Assembly: GCA_964512305.1 (NCBI GenBank)
Contig: CAZEIW010000140.1
Span: 1 to 15,708, forward strand
Direction: 5' to 3'
DNA length: 15,708 nt
From: CAZEIW01 sp964512305
GTDB taxonomy: Bacteria > Pseudomonadota > Gammaproteobacteria > Burkholderiales > Burkholderiaceae_F
Below the pieces are notes generated by a model that was not told the DNA's origin, ran no database searches, and saw nothing but the letters and a program-made list of their open reading frames with translations. The translations under genes were made by a program, and so were the position numbers. Position 1 is the first letter of the stretch, and every line of letters starts with the position of its first letter. Of this stretch, positions 1 through 7,385 are shown in pieces.

Positions 1-1191
1 GCGCCGATACTGCCCCGCCACGACCTCGAATCGAAACAGCCGGCACTCGATCGGCCCGTTGAACAGCACCACCTTCCGCGTCTCCTGAAGCCGCAGCTGC
101 CGCGGCAGGTCGCGGTCGGCGCTCAGCATCCACACCTCCCACCCGGCGAACTCGCGCTTGAGATGATTTCCGACATCGGCCATGAGGCCGGCGACGCTCG
201 CCGACTTCGGATTGCTCTGCTCGCCGTAGGGCGGGTTGGCGACGATCAGGCCGGCCGGCTGCGGCGGCGGGCCGGTGCGCACGTCGCCGGCTTCGAACCG
301 CAAACGTCCGTCGCGCAGCGCGGCGGCGAGCCCGGCACGCTCCGCATTGGCGGCGGCGGTTGCGAGTACGCGGGTCGAGATGTCGCGCCCGACGATCGCG
401 AACGGCGCGTTCGGATCCACCGTCGCGGCCGCCTCGCTGCGCAGACGATCCCAGGCCGCCCGGTCGAAGGTCAGCAGGCGTTCGAAACCGAACGGGCGGC
501 TCAGACCCGGCGCGCGTCCGCTCGCGATCGTCGCGGCCTCGATCGCGATCGTGCCGCTGCCGCAGAACGGGTCGAGCAGCGGGCGCTGCGGCGTCCAGCC
601 GGCCAGCTGCAGCAGCGCCGCCGCGAGGTTTTCCTTCAGCGGCGCCTCGCCCTTGTCGATGCGCCAGCCGCGCTTGAAGAGCGACTCGCCCGAAAGGTCC
701 AGGTATAGCCGGGCGCTCTTTTCCTGCAGATGGGCGAACACCCGCGCGTCGGGGCGGCTGCGGTCGATCGAGGGCCGCGCGCCGCTGCGGTCGCGCGCGC
801 GGTCCACCACCGCATCCTTGATCTTCAGGGTCGCGAATTGCAGGCTGCGCAGCGGCGAGCGAACCGCCGAGACGTCGACCCGCAGCGAATGCTGCGCGCC
901 GAAGTGGCGCTCCCACGCGACCTCGCGCGCGATCCGGTACAGGTCGTCTTCGCCGCGGTACTCGCCGGCGGCAACCTGCCACAGCACCCGGCTCGCCAGG
1001 CGCGAATGCAGGTTGGCGCGGTAGGCGGTCGCCAGGCTGCCTTCGAACGCGACCCCGCCGGCGGACGGCCGCACCGCCCCGGCGTCGAGCGCGCGCAGTT
1101 CCCCGGCGAGCAGCTCTTCGACCCCGCGCGGGCAGACCGCGAAGAACGATTCGCGCTCGACCCGACCGCGATGCGGCGGCGCCGGCTTCAA
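1..1191 (-). CDS. rlmL: THUMP-domain class I SAM-dependent rRNA guanine-N2 methyltransferase (RlmL-like), 3' end cut by window edge
   Basis: The reading frame is open from about 1191 down to base 1 without a stop, giving 397 codons. The N-terminus (SFFAVCPRGVEELLAGEL, about residues 15-32) matches the start of RlmL/YcbY proteins and is followed by a THUMP-like region to about residue 165. The Rossmann methyltransferase domain then shows LLDPFCGSGTIAIEAA (SAM-binding motif I, about 205-220) and IVANPPYGEQ (about 316-325), the NPPY motif of enzymes that methylate an exocyclic amino group. By family knowledge the product makes m2G in 23S rRNA (G2445 in E. coli). Betaproteobacteria carry this as a stand-alone protein of about 400 residues, not fused to RlmK as in E. 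coli, so only a few residues are probably missing. No ATG or GTG precedes the conserved start; the best candidate is a TTG whose last bases overlap the hemJ stop (TTGA). The exact rRNA target is inferred. Confidence 0.85.
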   Translation of the reverse strand, partial: MKPAPPHRGRVERESFFAVCPRGVEELLAGELRALDAGAVRPSAGGVAFEGSLATAYRANLHSRLASRVLWQVAAGEYRGEDDLYRIAREVAWERHFGAQHSLRVDVSAVRSPLRSLQFATLKIKDAVVDRARDRSGARPSIDRSRPDARVFAHLQEKSARLYLDLSGESLFKRGWRIDKGEAPLKENLAAALLQLAGWTPQRPLLDPFCGSGTIAIEAATIASGRAPGLSRPFGFERLLTFDRAAWDRLRSEAAATVDPNAPFAIVGRDISTRVLATAAANAERAGLAAALRDGRLRFEAGDVRTGPPPQPAGLIVANPPYGEQSNPKSASVAGLMADVGNHLKREFAGWEVWMLSADRDLPRQLRLQETRKVVLFNGPIECRLFRFEVVAGQYRR

Positions 1192-1607
1192 AACGGCTTG
1201 AGCACGACCAGCAGCACGATCGCGAGCAGTGCCAGCGTGGGTGCCTCGTTGAACCAACGGAACCAGACGTGCGAGCGCCCCACCGTCCCGGCACGGAACC
1301 CGGCCAGCAGGCGCCCGCACCAGCCGTGGTACAGGACGAGCGCGATCACCAGCACGAGCTTGGCCCGCATCCACGGCTCGCCGTCGCCGATTCCGTAGCC
1401 GAGCCACAGCCACAGGCCGAACCCGAGCGCGAAGATCGCGAGCAGGGTCATGAAGCGGTAGAGCTTGCCCGCCATCAGCAGCAGGCGATCGCGCTCCGCG
1501 CCGGGCGAACCGACCTGCGCAAGGTTCACGAAAATGCGCGGGAGGTAGAACAGGCCGGCGAACCAGCTGACGACGAAGAAGATGTGGAAGGATTTGACCC
1601 AGAGCAC
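1188..1607 (-). CDS. hemJ: HemJ / CopD-family membrane protein (protoporphyrinogen IX oxidase type)
   Basis: This 139-residue protein has the length and layout of the HemJ (UPF0093) family: four hydrophobic helices, an N-terminal KSFHIFFVVSWFAGLFYLPR with the conserved early His, and a conserved Lys in the third helix (WMRAKLVLVIALVLYHGW). HemJ oxidises protoporphyrinogen IX to protoporphyrin IX in the inner membrane in bacteria lacking HemG and HemY. Betaproteobacterial members are often labelled only 'CopD family'. The start is GTG at 1607-1605, with AAAGG about 8 nt upstream; it gives the canonical MLWVKSFH start. The gene follows proA after a 141-nt gap containing an inverted repeat, and its stop overlaps the start of the methyltransferase gene, so those two are probably co-transcribed. 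The haem role is inferred from family resemblance. Confidence 0.85.
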   Translation of the reverse strand: MLWVKSFHIFFVVSWFAGLFYLPRIFVNLAQVGSPGAERDRLLLMAGKLYRFMTLLAIFALGFGLWLWLGYGIGDGEPWMRAKLVLVIALVLYHGWCGRLLAGFRAGTVGRSHVWFRWFNEAPTLALLAIVLLVVLKPF

Positions 1608-1675
1608 GGGGTTACCTTTGACTAGGGCTCACTGTCCGCGCTGCGCGCGGTTTGGCGCGGTGCCATGGCGTCCAC

Positions 1676-1743
1676 CCTCACCCCCGGCCCCTCTCCCGCG
1701 CGTAGCGCGGGAGAGGGGAGTTTCGCGGGGCGCGGGAGAGGGG
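1676..1743. repeat. GC-rich inverted repeat (CCCCTCTCCCGC family) between proA and hemJ
   Basis: The arms CCCCTCTCCCGCGC (1688-1701) and GCGCGGGAGAGGGG (1705-1718) form a perfect 14-bp stem with a 3-nt loop. The right arm recurs at 1730-1743. A CCCTCACCCC lead-in precedes the left arm, as it does at the leuS/lptE junction. The stem could act as an RNA hairpin in the proA-hemJ spacer, but no T-tract follows on either strand, so it is not a standard intrinsic terminator. Similar CCCTCACCCC...CCCTCTCCC elements are common between genes in GC-rich Proteobacteria. The rest of the 141-nt gap shows only the hemJ ribosome-binding region. Confidence 0.8.
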
Positions 1744-1748
1744 AGGTT

Positions 1749-3067
<1,319 letters not shown>

Positions 3068-3071
<4 letters not shown>

Positions 3072-4102
3072 GCGGTCTTCCCCGTCGGCGCGGTGCACAG
3101 CACCAGCGCCAGATCGGCCAATTCTAGCCATGGATCGCCGTCGCAACGCGGCGCGCGCAACCCCTTGACGACGCGATCGATGTCGGCGCAGCGCGCGAGC
3201 AGGTCCGCCAGCGTGGTCGCATCGACGCGCGCGAGCGCACGCTCGACGACCGGCGGCGGGGCGGCCAGCCGCATGCCGCGCGATGCCACCGCGAACGGCC
3301 TGCCGGCGTCCAGGTCGCGTTTCAGGCGCAGCAGGTTGCGCAGCTCCTCGGACACGACCCACAGCAGCAGCGGCAGCGGCTCGCCCTCGGCGCGCAGCCC
3401 CTCGACCAGGCGCAGGACACGCGCGCGGTCTGCGGCGAGCATCGCCTGCGGCAGCCCGTAGACCTCGTAGCGCGCGACATCGAACACGCCGTCGCGTATC
3501 TGCTCGAACGACAGCGGGCCTGCGCCGTACAACAGGCCGAGCTTCGAGATCTCCTGGTGCGCCGCGAGCAGGTTGCCTTCGACCCGGTCGGCGATCAGCT
3601 GCAGCGCCTGGCGCCCCGCGGTCTGGCCCTGGCGCGCGAGGCGAGCGCCGGCCCACTCGGGCAGGCGCTCGCGCTCGATGCGCGGCACCTCGATCCAGAC
3701 GCCGCGCGACTCGAGCGCGGTGGCCCATTGCGAGGCGCGCGCGGCACGGTCGAGCTTGGGCAGGCACACCAGCGCGAGCAGGCCTTCATCGTCGCGCGCC
3801 GCCTGCTGCTGCAGCGCGGCCGCGCCGCGGACGCCGGGCTTGCCGCCGGGCAGACGGATCTCGACCATGCGGCGGCTCGAGAAGAGCGACCCGCCGAGCA
3901 CCGCGGCCTGCAGCCGCGACCAGTCGAAGCGGGCGTCGGCGTGCAGCACCTCGCGCTCGGCGAAGCCCTGCGCGCGCGCGGCGGCGCGGATCGCGTCCTG
4001 CGCCTCGATCGCCAGCAGCGCCTCGTCGCCCGCGACCGTGTACAGCCGCGCGAGCGGGCCGCGCGCCAGGTGCGCGGCGAGCTGCTCAGCTCGCAGCAGC
4101 AT
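3068..4102 (-). CDS. holA: DNA polymerase III delta subunit
   Basis: HolA is the wrench subunit of the clamp loader; it opens the beta sliding clamp during replication. The 344-residue protein matches the family's usual length of about 340. Recognisable parts are the N-terminal LARLYTVAGDEALLAIEAQD (about 16-35), the SLFSSRRMVEIRLPGGKPG segment of the AAA-like first domain, the middle LIADRVEGNLLAAHQEISKL, and the C-terminal collar-type helical domain (LLLWVVSEELRNLLRLKRDL). As usual for delta, no functional Walker A motif is seen. The start ATG at 4102-4100 lies inside the end of lptE (17-nt overlap) and the stop overlaps proA by 4 nt, so translation of lptE, holA and proA is probably coupled. 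The lptE-holA pairing downstream of leuS is widely conserved in Proteobacteria. Confidence 0.96.
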
Positions 4103-4628
4103 GGGGCTTGACCGCCTCGATCCGCCGCAGCAGCTGCTGCACCAGGTCGGTCTGCATGTCGCGGTAGAGCAGCGTTTCCTCCGATTCCTTGGACAGCACC
4201 TGGGTGTCGTTGAACGAGATGTCGCGCTGCGCGTGCAGCTCGGTCGGCTCGATCAGCTCCAGGCCCGCGCGGTCGCGCAGGCGGAAGCGCAGCCGGTAGT
4301 GCAGCTGGTACTCGACCGCGCGCCCCTGGGAGTTGAGGGTGAGCACCTGGCGGTCGCGCGCCTCGCTCAGCAGGTCGAGCACGGCGTCCGCCTTGGAGGC
4401 GTCCTTGACGATCCGGGTGTCGCTGCCGGCGCGGATGTTGCGGGCGAGCTCGGTGCCGAGCGGGGAGTTGGGCGGGAAATTGAGCACCATGGTGCCGAAC
4501 GGGATCTGGTGCGGGCCGCGGAGATGGAAGCCGCAGGCGGCGAGGACGGCGGCGAGCATCGCGGCCGCGAGCATGGCGGGCGCCGTCTGGCGCGCTCCAC
4601 TCCCCTCTCCCGCCCTGCGCACCCTCAC
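4086..4628 (-). CDS. lptE: LPS-assembly lipoprotein LptE
   Basis: LptE is the outer-membrane lipoprotein plug of the LptD translocon that places lipopolysaccharide in the outer leaflet. The sequence has a lipobox LAAC followed by GFHLRGPHQIPFGTMVLNF, the typical start of mature LptE, then the LEARDRQVLTLN-like core (here SEARDRQVLTLNSQG) and a C-terminal YRDMQTDLVQQLLRRI helix. The start is uncertain. ATG at 4574 gives MLAAAMLAAVLAAC, which has no positive n-region, and no Shine-Dalgarno precedes it. GTG at 4628 or 4622 adds VRVRRAGEGSGARQ and so a basic n-region, with AGAGGGG upstream. I chose 4628 (180 residues; the lipid-bearing Cys would be residue 32). Those upstream codons lie in an inverted-repeat element. 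The gene follows leuS by 37 nt and overlaps holA by 17 nt. Confidence 0.9.
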   Translation of the reverse strand: MRVRRAGEGSGARQTAPAMLAAAMLAAVLAACGFHLRGPHQIPFGTMVLNFPPNSPLGTELARNIRAGSDTRIVKDASKADAVLDLLSEARDRQVLTLNSQGRAVEYQLHYRLRFRLRDRAGLELIEPTELHAQRDISFNDTQVLSKESEETLLYRDMQTDLVQQLLRRIEAVKPHAAAS

Positions 4629-4660
4629 CCCTGCCCCTCTCCCGCAGAGCGGGAGAGGGG
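4622..4660. repeat. GC-rich inverted repeat (CCCCTCTCCCGC family) between leuS and lptE
   Basis: The arms CCCCTCTCCCGC (4634-4645) and GCGGGAGAGGGG (4649-4660) make a perfect 12-bp stem with loop AGA. The lead-in CCCTCACCCC at 4622 matches the lead-in of the proA/hemJ copy, so the two belong to one family. A partial extra left arm (CCCCTCTCCCGCC) lies at about 4602-4614. The element begins within 10 nt of the leuS stop and supplies the likely Shine-Dalgarno and first codons of lptE. No T-run follows, so a terminator function is not supported. Confidence 0.78.
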
Positions 4661-4665
4661 AAGAC

Positions 4666-7269
4666 CTACACCACCACATTGACCAGCTTCCCCGGCACGA
4701 TCACGATCTTCTTCGGCGCCGAGGTCACGTACCTGCGGACGGCGGCATCGCCGAGCGCCGCCGCCTCGATCGCTCCGCGATCGGCGCCGATCGGGACCCG
4801 GATCGAGCCGCGCAGCTTGCCGTTGACCTGCACGACCAGTTCGACCAGCTCGCGGCGCAGCGCGGCCGGATCCGGCTGCGGCCACGGGGCGTCGATCAGC
4901 TCGCCCGAGCGCGCCGCGAACCCGAGCGCGGTCCAGAGCGCGTGCGCGATGTGCGGCGTGACCGGGTACAGCACGCGCAGCAGGATGCCGAGGCCCTCGG
5001 TGACGAAGGCCGCGTAGCCGGCGCCGCGCGCCACGCCCTCGAGCGTGTTGAGCTGCTTCATCGCGCCCGAGACCACGGTGTTGTACTGCAGCCGGTCGTA
5101 GTCGTAGTTGATCTGGCCCAGCGTGCGGTGCAGCTCGAAGCGGGCGTCGGCGAGCTCGCCGCTCGCGATCTCGCCGTCGAGGCGGCCGACCACGTCGCGC
5201 ACGCCGTAGGCGAAGCTCCACAGCCGGCGCAGGAAACGGTGCGTGCCTTCGGCGCCGGCGTCCGACCAGGCGGCGCTCTGGTCCGGCGGGCCGGCGAACA
5301 TCACGAACGCGCGCGCGGTGTCGGCGCCGAACCTGGCGATGATGTCGCGCGGCTCGACCAGGTTGTTCTTGCTCTTCGACATCTTCTCGATCCCGCCGAG
5401 CATGACCGGCTGGTCGTCCTCGCGCGCGACCGCGCCCACCGGCCGGCCGCGCTCGTCGTACGTGACCTTGACCTCGGTCGGATAGAACCACCGCCGCCTG
5501 CCGGCCGCGTCGTCGCGGTAGAAGCAGTCGTTGAGCAGCATGCCCTGCGTGAACAGGCGCTTGAACGGCTCGTCGAAACGCACCAGCCCGAGATCGCGCA
5601 TCACGCGGGTCCAGAAGCGCGCGTACAGCAGGTGCAGCACCGCGTGCTCGATGCCGCCGATGTACTGGTCCATCGGCATCCAGTAGTCGTTGCGGGCATC
5701 GACCATCCGGTCCGCGGCGTCCGGCGAGCAGTAGCGCATGAAGTACCACGACGAATCGACGAAGGTGTCCATCGTGTCGGTCTCGCGCCGCGCGGGCAGG
5801 CCGCAGCGCGGGCAGTCGCAGCGCAGGAACGCTTCGCACTTGTTCAGCGGATTGCCGCTGCCGTCCGGCACCAGGTTCTCGGGCAGGACCACCGGCAGAT
5901 CGCTTTCGGGCACCGGCACCGGGCCGCACTGGTCGCAATGGACGATCGGGATCGGCGTGCCCCAGTAGCGCTGCCGCGAGATGCCCCAGTCGCGCAGCCG
6001 CCACTGCACCTGCACGTCGCCCAGCCCGCGCGCTTTGAGGTCCGCGGCGATCGCCGCCACCGCGGCTTCGTGGGCCAGCCCATCGTAGGGGCCGGAATGG
6101 ATGCAGCGGCCGTGCTGCTTGTCGGCATACCAGTCCTGCCAGGCGTCGAGCGAAAAGCGCTGCCCGGGCACCTCGATCACCTGCCGGATCGGCAGGCCGT
6201 ACTTCTTCGCGAACGCGAAGTCGCGTTCGTCGTGCCCCGGCACGCCCATCACGGCGCCTTCGCCGTAGCCCATCAGCACGTAGTTGCCGATCCAGACCTC
6301 GACCGGGTCGTCGGTCAGCGGATGGCGGACGTGGAAGCCCGTGGCCATGCCGCGCTTGTCCAGCGTCGCCAGGTCCGCCTCGGCGACGCCGCCGCGCCGG
6401 CATTCGTCGACGAACGCGGCCAGATCCGGGCGGCCCCGCGCCAGGCGGTCGGCGAGCGGATGCTCGGCCGCGATCGCGACGAAGGTCACGCCCATGATCG
6501 TGTCGGCGCGCGTCGTGAACACGCGCAGCAGCCCGTGCGTGCCGTCGAGCTCGTACGGAAAGCCGAAGTTCACCCCGACGCTGCGCCCGATCCAGTTCTC
6601 CTGCATCAGCCGCACCTGCGGCGGCCAGCCGTCCAGCCTGCCGATCGCGTCGAGCAGCTCGTCGGCGTAGTGCGTGATCGCCAGGTAGTAGCCGGGGATC
6701 TCGCGCTTTTCCACCACGGCGCCCGAGCGCCAGCCGCGGCCGTCGATCACCTGCTCGTTGGCGAGCACGGTCTGGTCGATCGGGTCCCAGTTGACGATCT
6801 GCGTGCGCCGGTACGCCAGGCCGCGCTCGAGCATCTTCAGGAACAGCCACTGGTTCCAGCGGTAGTAATCGGGCTTGCAGGTCGTGACTTCGCGCGACCA
6901 GTCGAAAGCGAGCCCGAGCGGCTGCATCTGCGCCTTCATGTCGGCGATGTTCTCGTAGGTCCACTGCGCCGGCGGCACGCCCCTGTCGATCGCCGCGTTC
7001 TCGGCCGGCAGGCCGAACGCGTCCCAGCCCATCGGCATCAGCACGTTGTAGCCCTGCATCCGCAGGTGCCGGTACATGATGTCGTTGATCGTGTAGTTGC
7101 GCGCGTGACCCATGTGCAGCCTGCCGCTCGGGTAGGGCAGCATCGAGCAGGCGTAGAACTTCCCCTTCGGGAAGCGCGGGTCGTCTTCCTTCGCGGCGTA
7201 GGCGTCGATCGCCCGCCAGTGGGCCTGGGCTTCGGCTTCGACCTGCTGCGGCACGTATTTGTCGCGCAT
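4666..7269 (-). CDS. leuS: Leucyl-tRNA synthetase
   Basis: LeuRS charges tRNA-Leu in the cytosol. This is a complete class I enzyme of 867 residues (E. coli 860). It shows MLPYPSGRLHMGHARNYTIND with the HMGH signature at 52-55, the threonine-rich editing (CP1) pocket TTRADTIMGVTF, Cys clusters in the zinc-type insertion (CDQCG and CDCPRCG), DTMDTFVDSSWYFMRYCSP, and the catalytic loop KMSKS at 629-633. The C-terminal domain ends in KKIVIVPGKLVNVVV. The ATG at 7269-7267 gives the canonical MRDKYVPQQVE start. An in-frame extension to a TTG at 7347 exists but encodes repeat sequence and is unlikely to be translated. An AAGG lies 11 nt upstream of the ATG. leuS heads the leftward gene run and diverges from uvrD. 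Confidence 0.98.
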   Translation of the reverse strand: MRDKYVPQQVEAEAQAHWRAIDAYAAKEDDPRFPKGKFYACSMLPYPSGRLHMGHARNYTINDIMYRHLRMQGYNVLMPMGWDAFGLPAENAAIDRGVPPAQWTYENIADMKAQMQPLGLAFDWSREVTTCKPDYYRWNQWLFLKMLERGLAYRRTQIVNWDPIDQTVLANEQVIDGRGWRSGAVVEKREIPGYYLAITHYADELLDAIGRLDGWPPQVRLMQENWIGRSVGVNFGFPYELDGTHGLLRVFTTRADTIMGVTFVAIAAEHPLADRLARGRPDLAAFVDECRRGGVAEADLATLDKRGMATGFHVRHPLTDDPVEVWIGNYVLMGYGEGAVMGVPGHDERDFAFAKKYGLPIRQVIEVPGQRFSLDAWQDWYADKQHGRCIHSGPYDGLAHEAAVAAIAADLKARGLGDVQVQWRLRDWGISRQRYWGTPIPIVHCDQCGPVPVPESDLPVVLPENLVPDGSGNPLNKCEAFLRCDCPRCGLPARRETDTMDTFVDSSWYFMRYCSPDAADRMVDARNDYWMPMDQYIGGIEHAVLHLLYARFWTRVMRDLGLVRFDEPFKRLFTQGMLLNDCFYRDDAAGRRRWFYPTEVKVTYDERGRPVGAVAREDDQPVMLGGIEKMSKSKNNLVEPRDIIARFGADTARAFVMFAGPPDQSAAWSDAGAEGTHRFLRRLWSFAYGVRDVVGRLDGEIASGELADARFELHRTLGQINYDYDRLQYNTVVSGAMKQLNTLEGVARGAGYAAFVTEGLGILLRVLYPVTPHIAHALWTALGFAARSGELIDAPWPQPDPAALRRELVELVVQVNGKLRGSIRVPIGADRGAIEAAALGDAAVRRYVTSAPKKIVIVPGKLVNVVV

Positions 7270-7280
7270 TGCTACTGAAC

Positions 7281-7312
7281 CTTCGCGAAATGCGCGAAGC
7301 ACATTTCGCGCA
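7281..7312 (-). promoter_or_regulatory. leuS leader with three mutually exclusive hairpins
   Basis: Three perfect stems overlap here. Stem A pairs 7291-7298 with 7305-7312 (8 bp). Stem B pairs 7284-7292 with 7302-7310 (9 bp). Stem C pairs 7281-7287 with 7293-7299 (7 bp). Each shares bases with the other two, so only one can form at a time. Stem C, nearest to leuS in the transcript, covers part of the GAAGG that serves as the likely leuS ribosome-binding site. The geometry is directly visible; a regulatory role is inference. Confidence 0.4.
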
Positions 7313-7320
7313 CGAACGTT

Positions 7321-7344
7321 CCCCTCTCCCTCGAGGGAGAGAGG
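7321..7344. repeat. Palindrome CTCTCCCTCGAGGGAGAG in the leuS leader
   Basis: A perfect 18-nt palindrome (7324-7341) has CCC and AGG flanks that extend the pairing imperfectly to 7321-7344. Its CCCCTCTCCC left side resembles the repeats at the leuS/lptE and proA/hemJ junctions, so it may be a diverged or partial member. It sits between the predicted leuS promoter and the leader hairpins. Confidence 0.65.
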
Positions 7345-7368
7345 CAAGTCATTGATTTCGTAGCCCGA

Positions 7369-7374
7369 TTATAG
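7369..7374 (-). promoter_or_regulatory. leuS: Putative -10 box (TATAAT) for leuS
   Basis: On the minus strand this reads TATAAT, a perfect sigma-70 -10 consensus in an otherwise GC-rich region, about 100 nt upstream of the leuS ATG. The hexamer 17 nt upstream (GCGGTC) is a poor -35 match. The box lies only 12 nt from the uvrD start, so the two divergent promoters would overlap. No convincing uvrD promoter was recognised. Confidence 0.45.
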
Positions 7375-7385
7375 GCGCCGGTATC

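Larger units (their letters stand above)
7272..7352 (-). other. Possible upstream ORF (26 codons plus stop) in the leuS leader
   Basis: ATG at 7352-7350 opens a 26-residue frame (MTCLSPSRERGTFVREMCFA...) ending at a TAG (7274-7272) only 2 nt before the leuS ATG. It lies just downstream of the predicted leuS -10 box and runs through all the leader hairpins. It has one Leu codon, so it does not look like a classical leucine attenuator peptide. It has no Shine-Dalgarno of its own and could be chance. No family is recognised. Confidence 0.25.

Noticed and set aside
1688..1743. Intrinsic terminator after proA
   Set aside because: The stem is strong, but neither side is followed by a T-run and it recurs at other junctions as a repeat family.
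3072..3767. Upstream extension of the proA frame through holA
   Set aside because: ProA homology begins after the ATG at 3071, which has a good ribosome-binding site and the typical ATGA overlap; the extension lies over holA and has no homology.
4333..7278. A 981-codon plus-strand frame opposite leuS and lptE
   Set aside because: leuS and lptE on the other strand are clearly real. This frame has no domain and a composition typical of antisense GC-rich frames.
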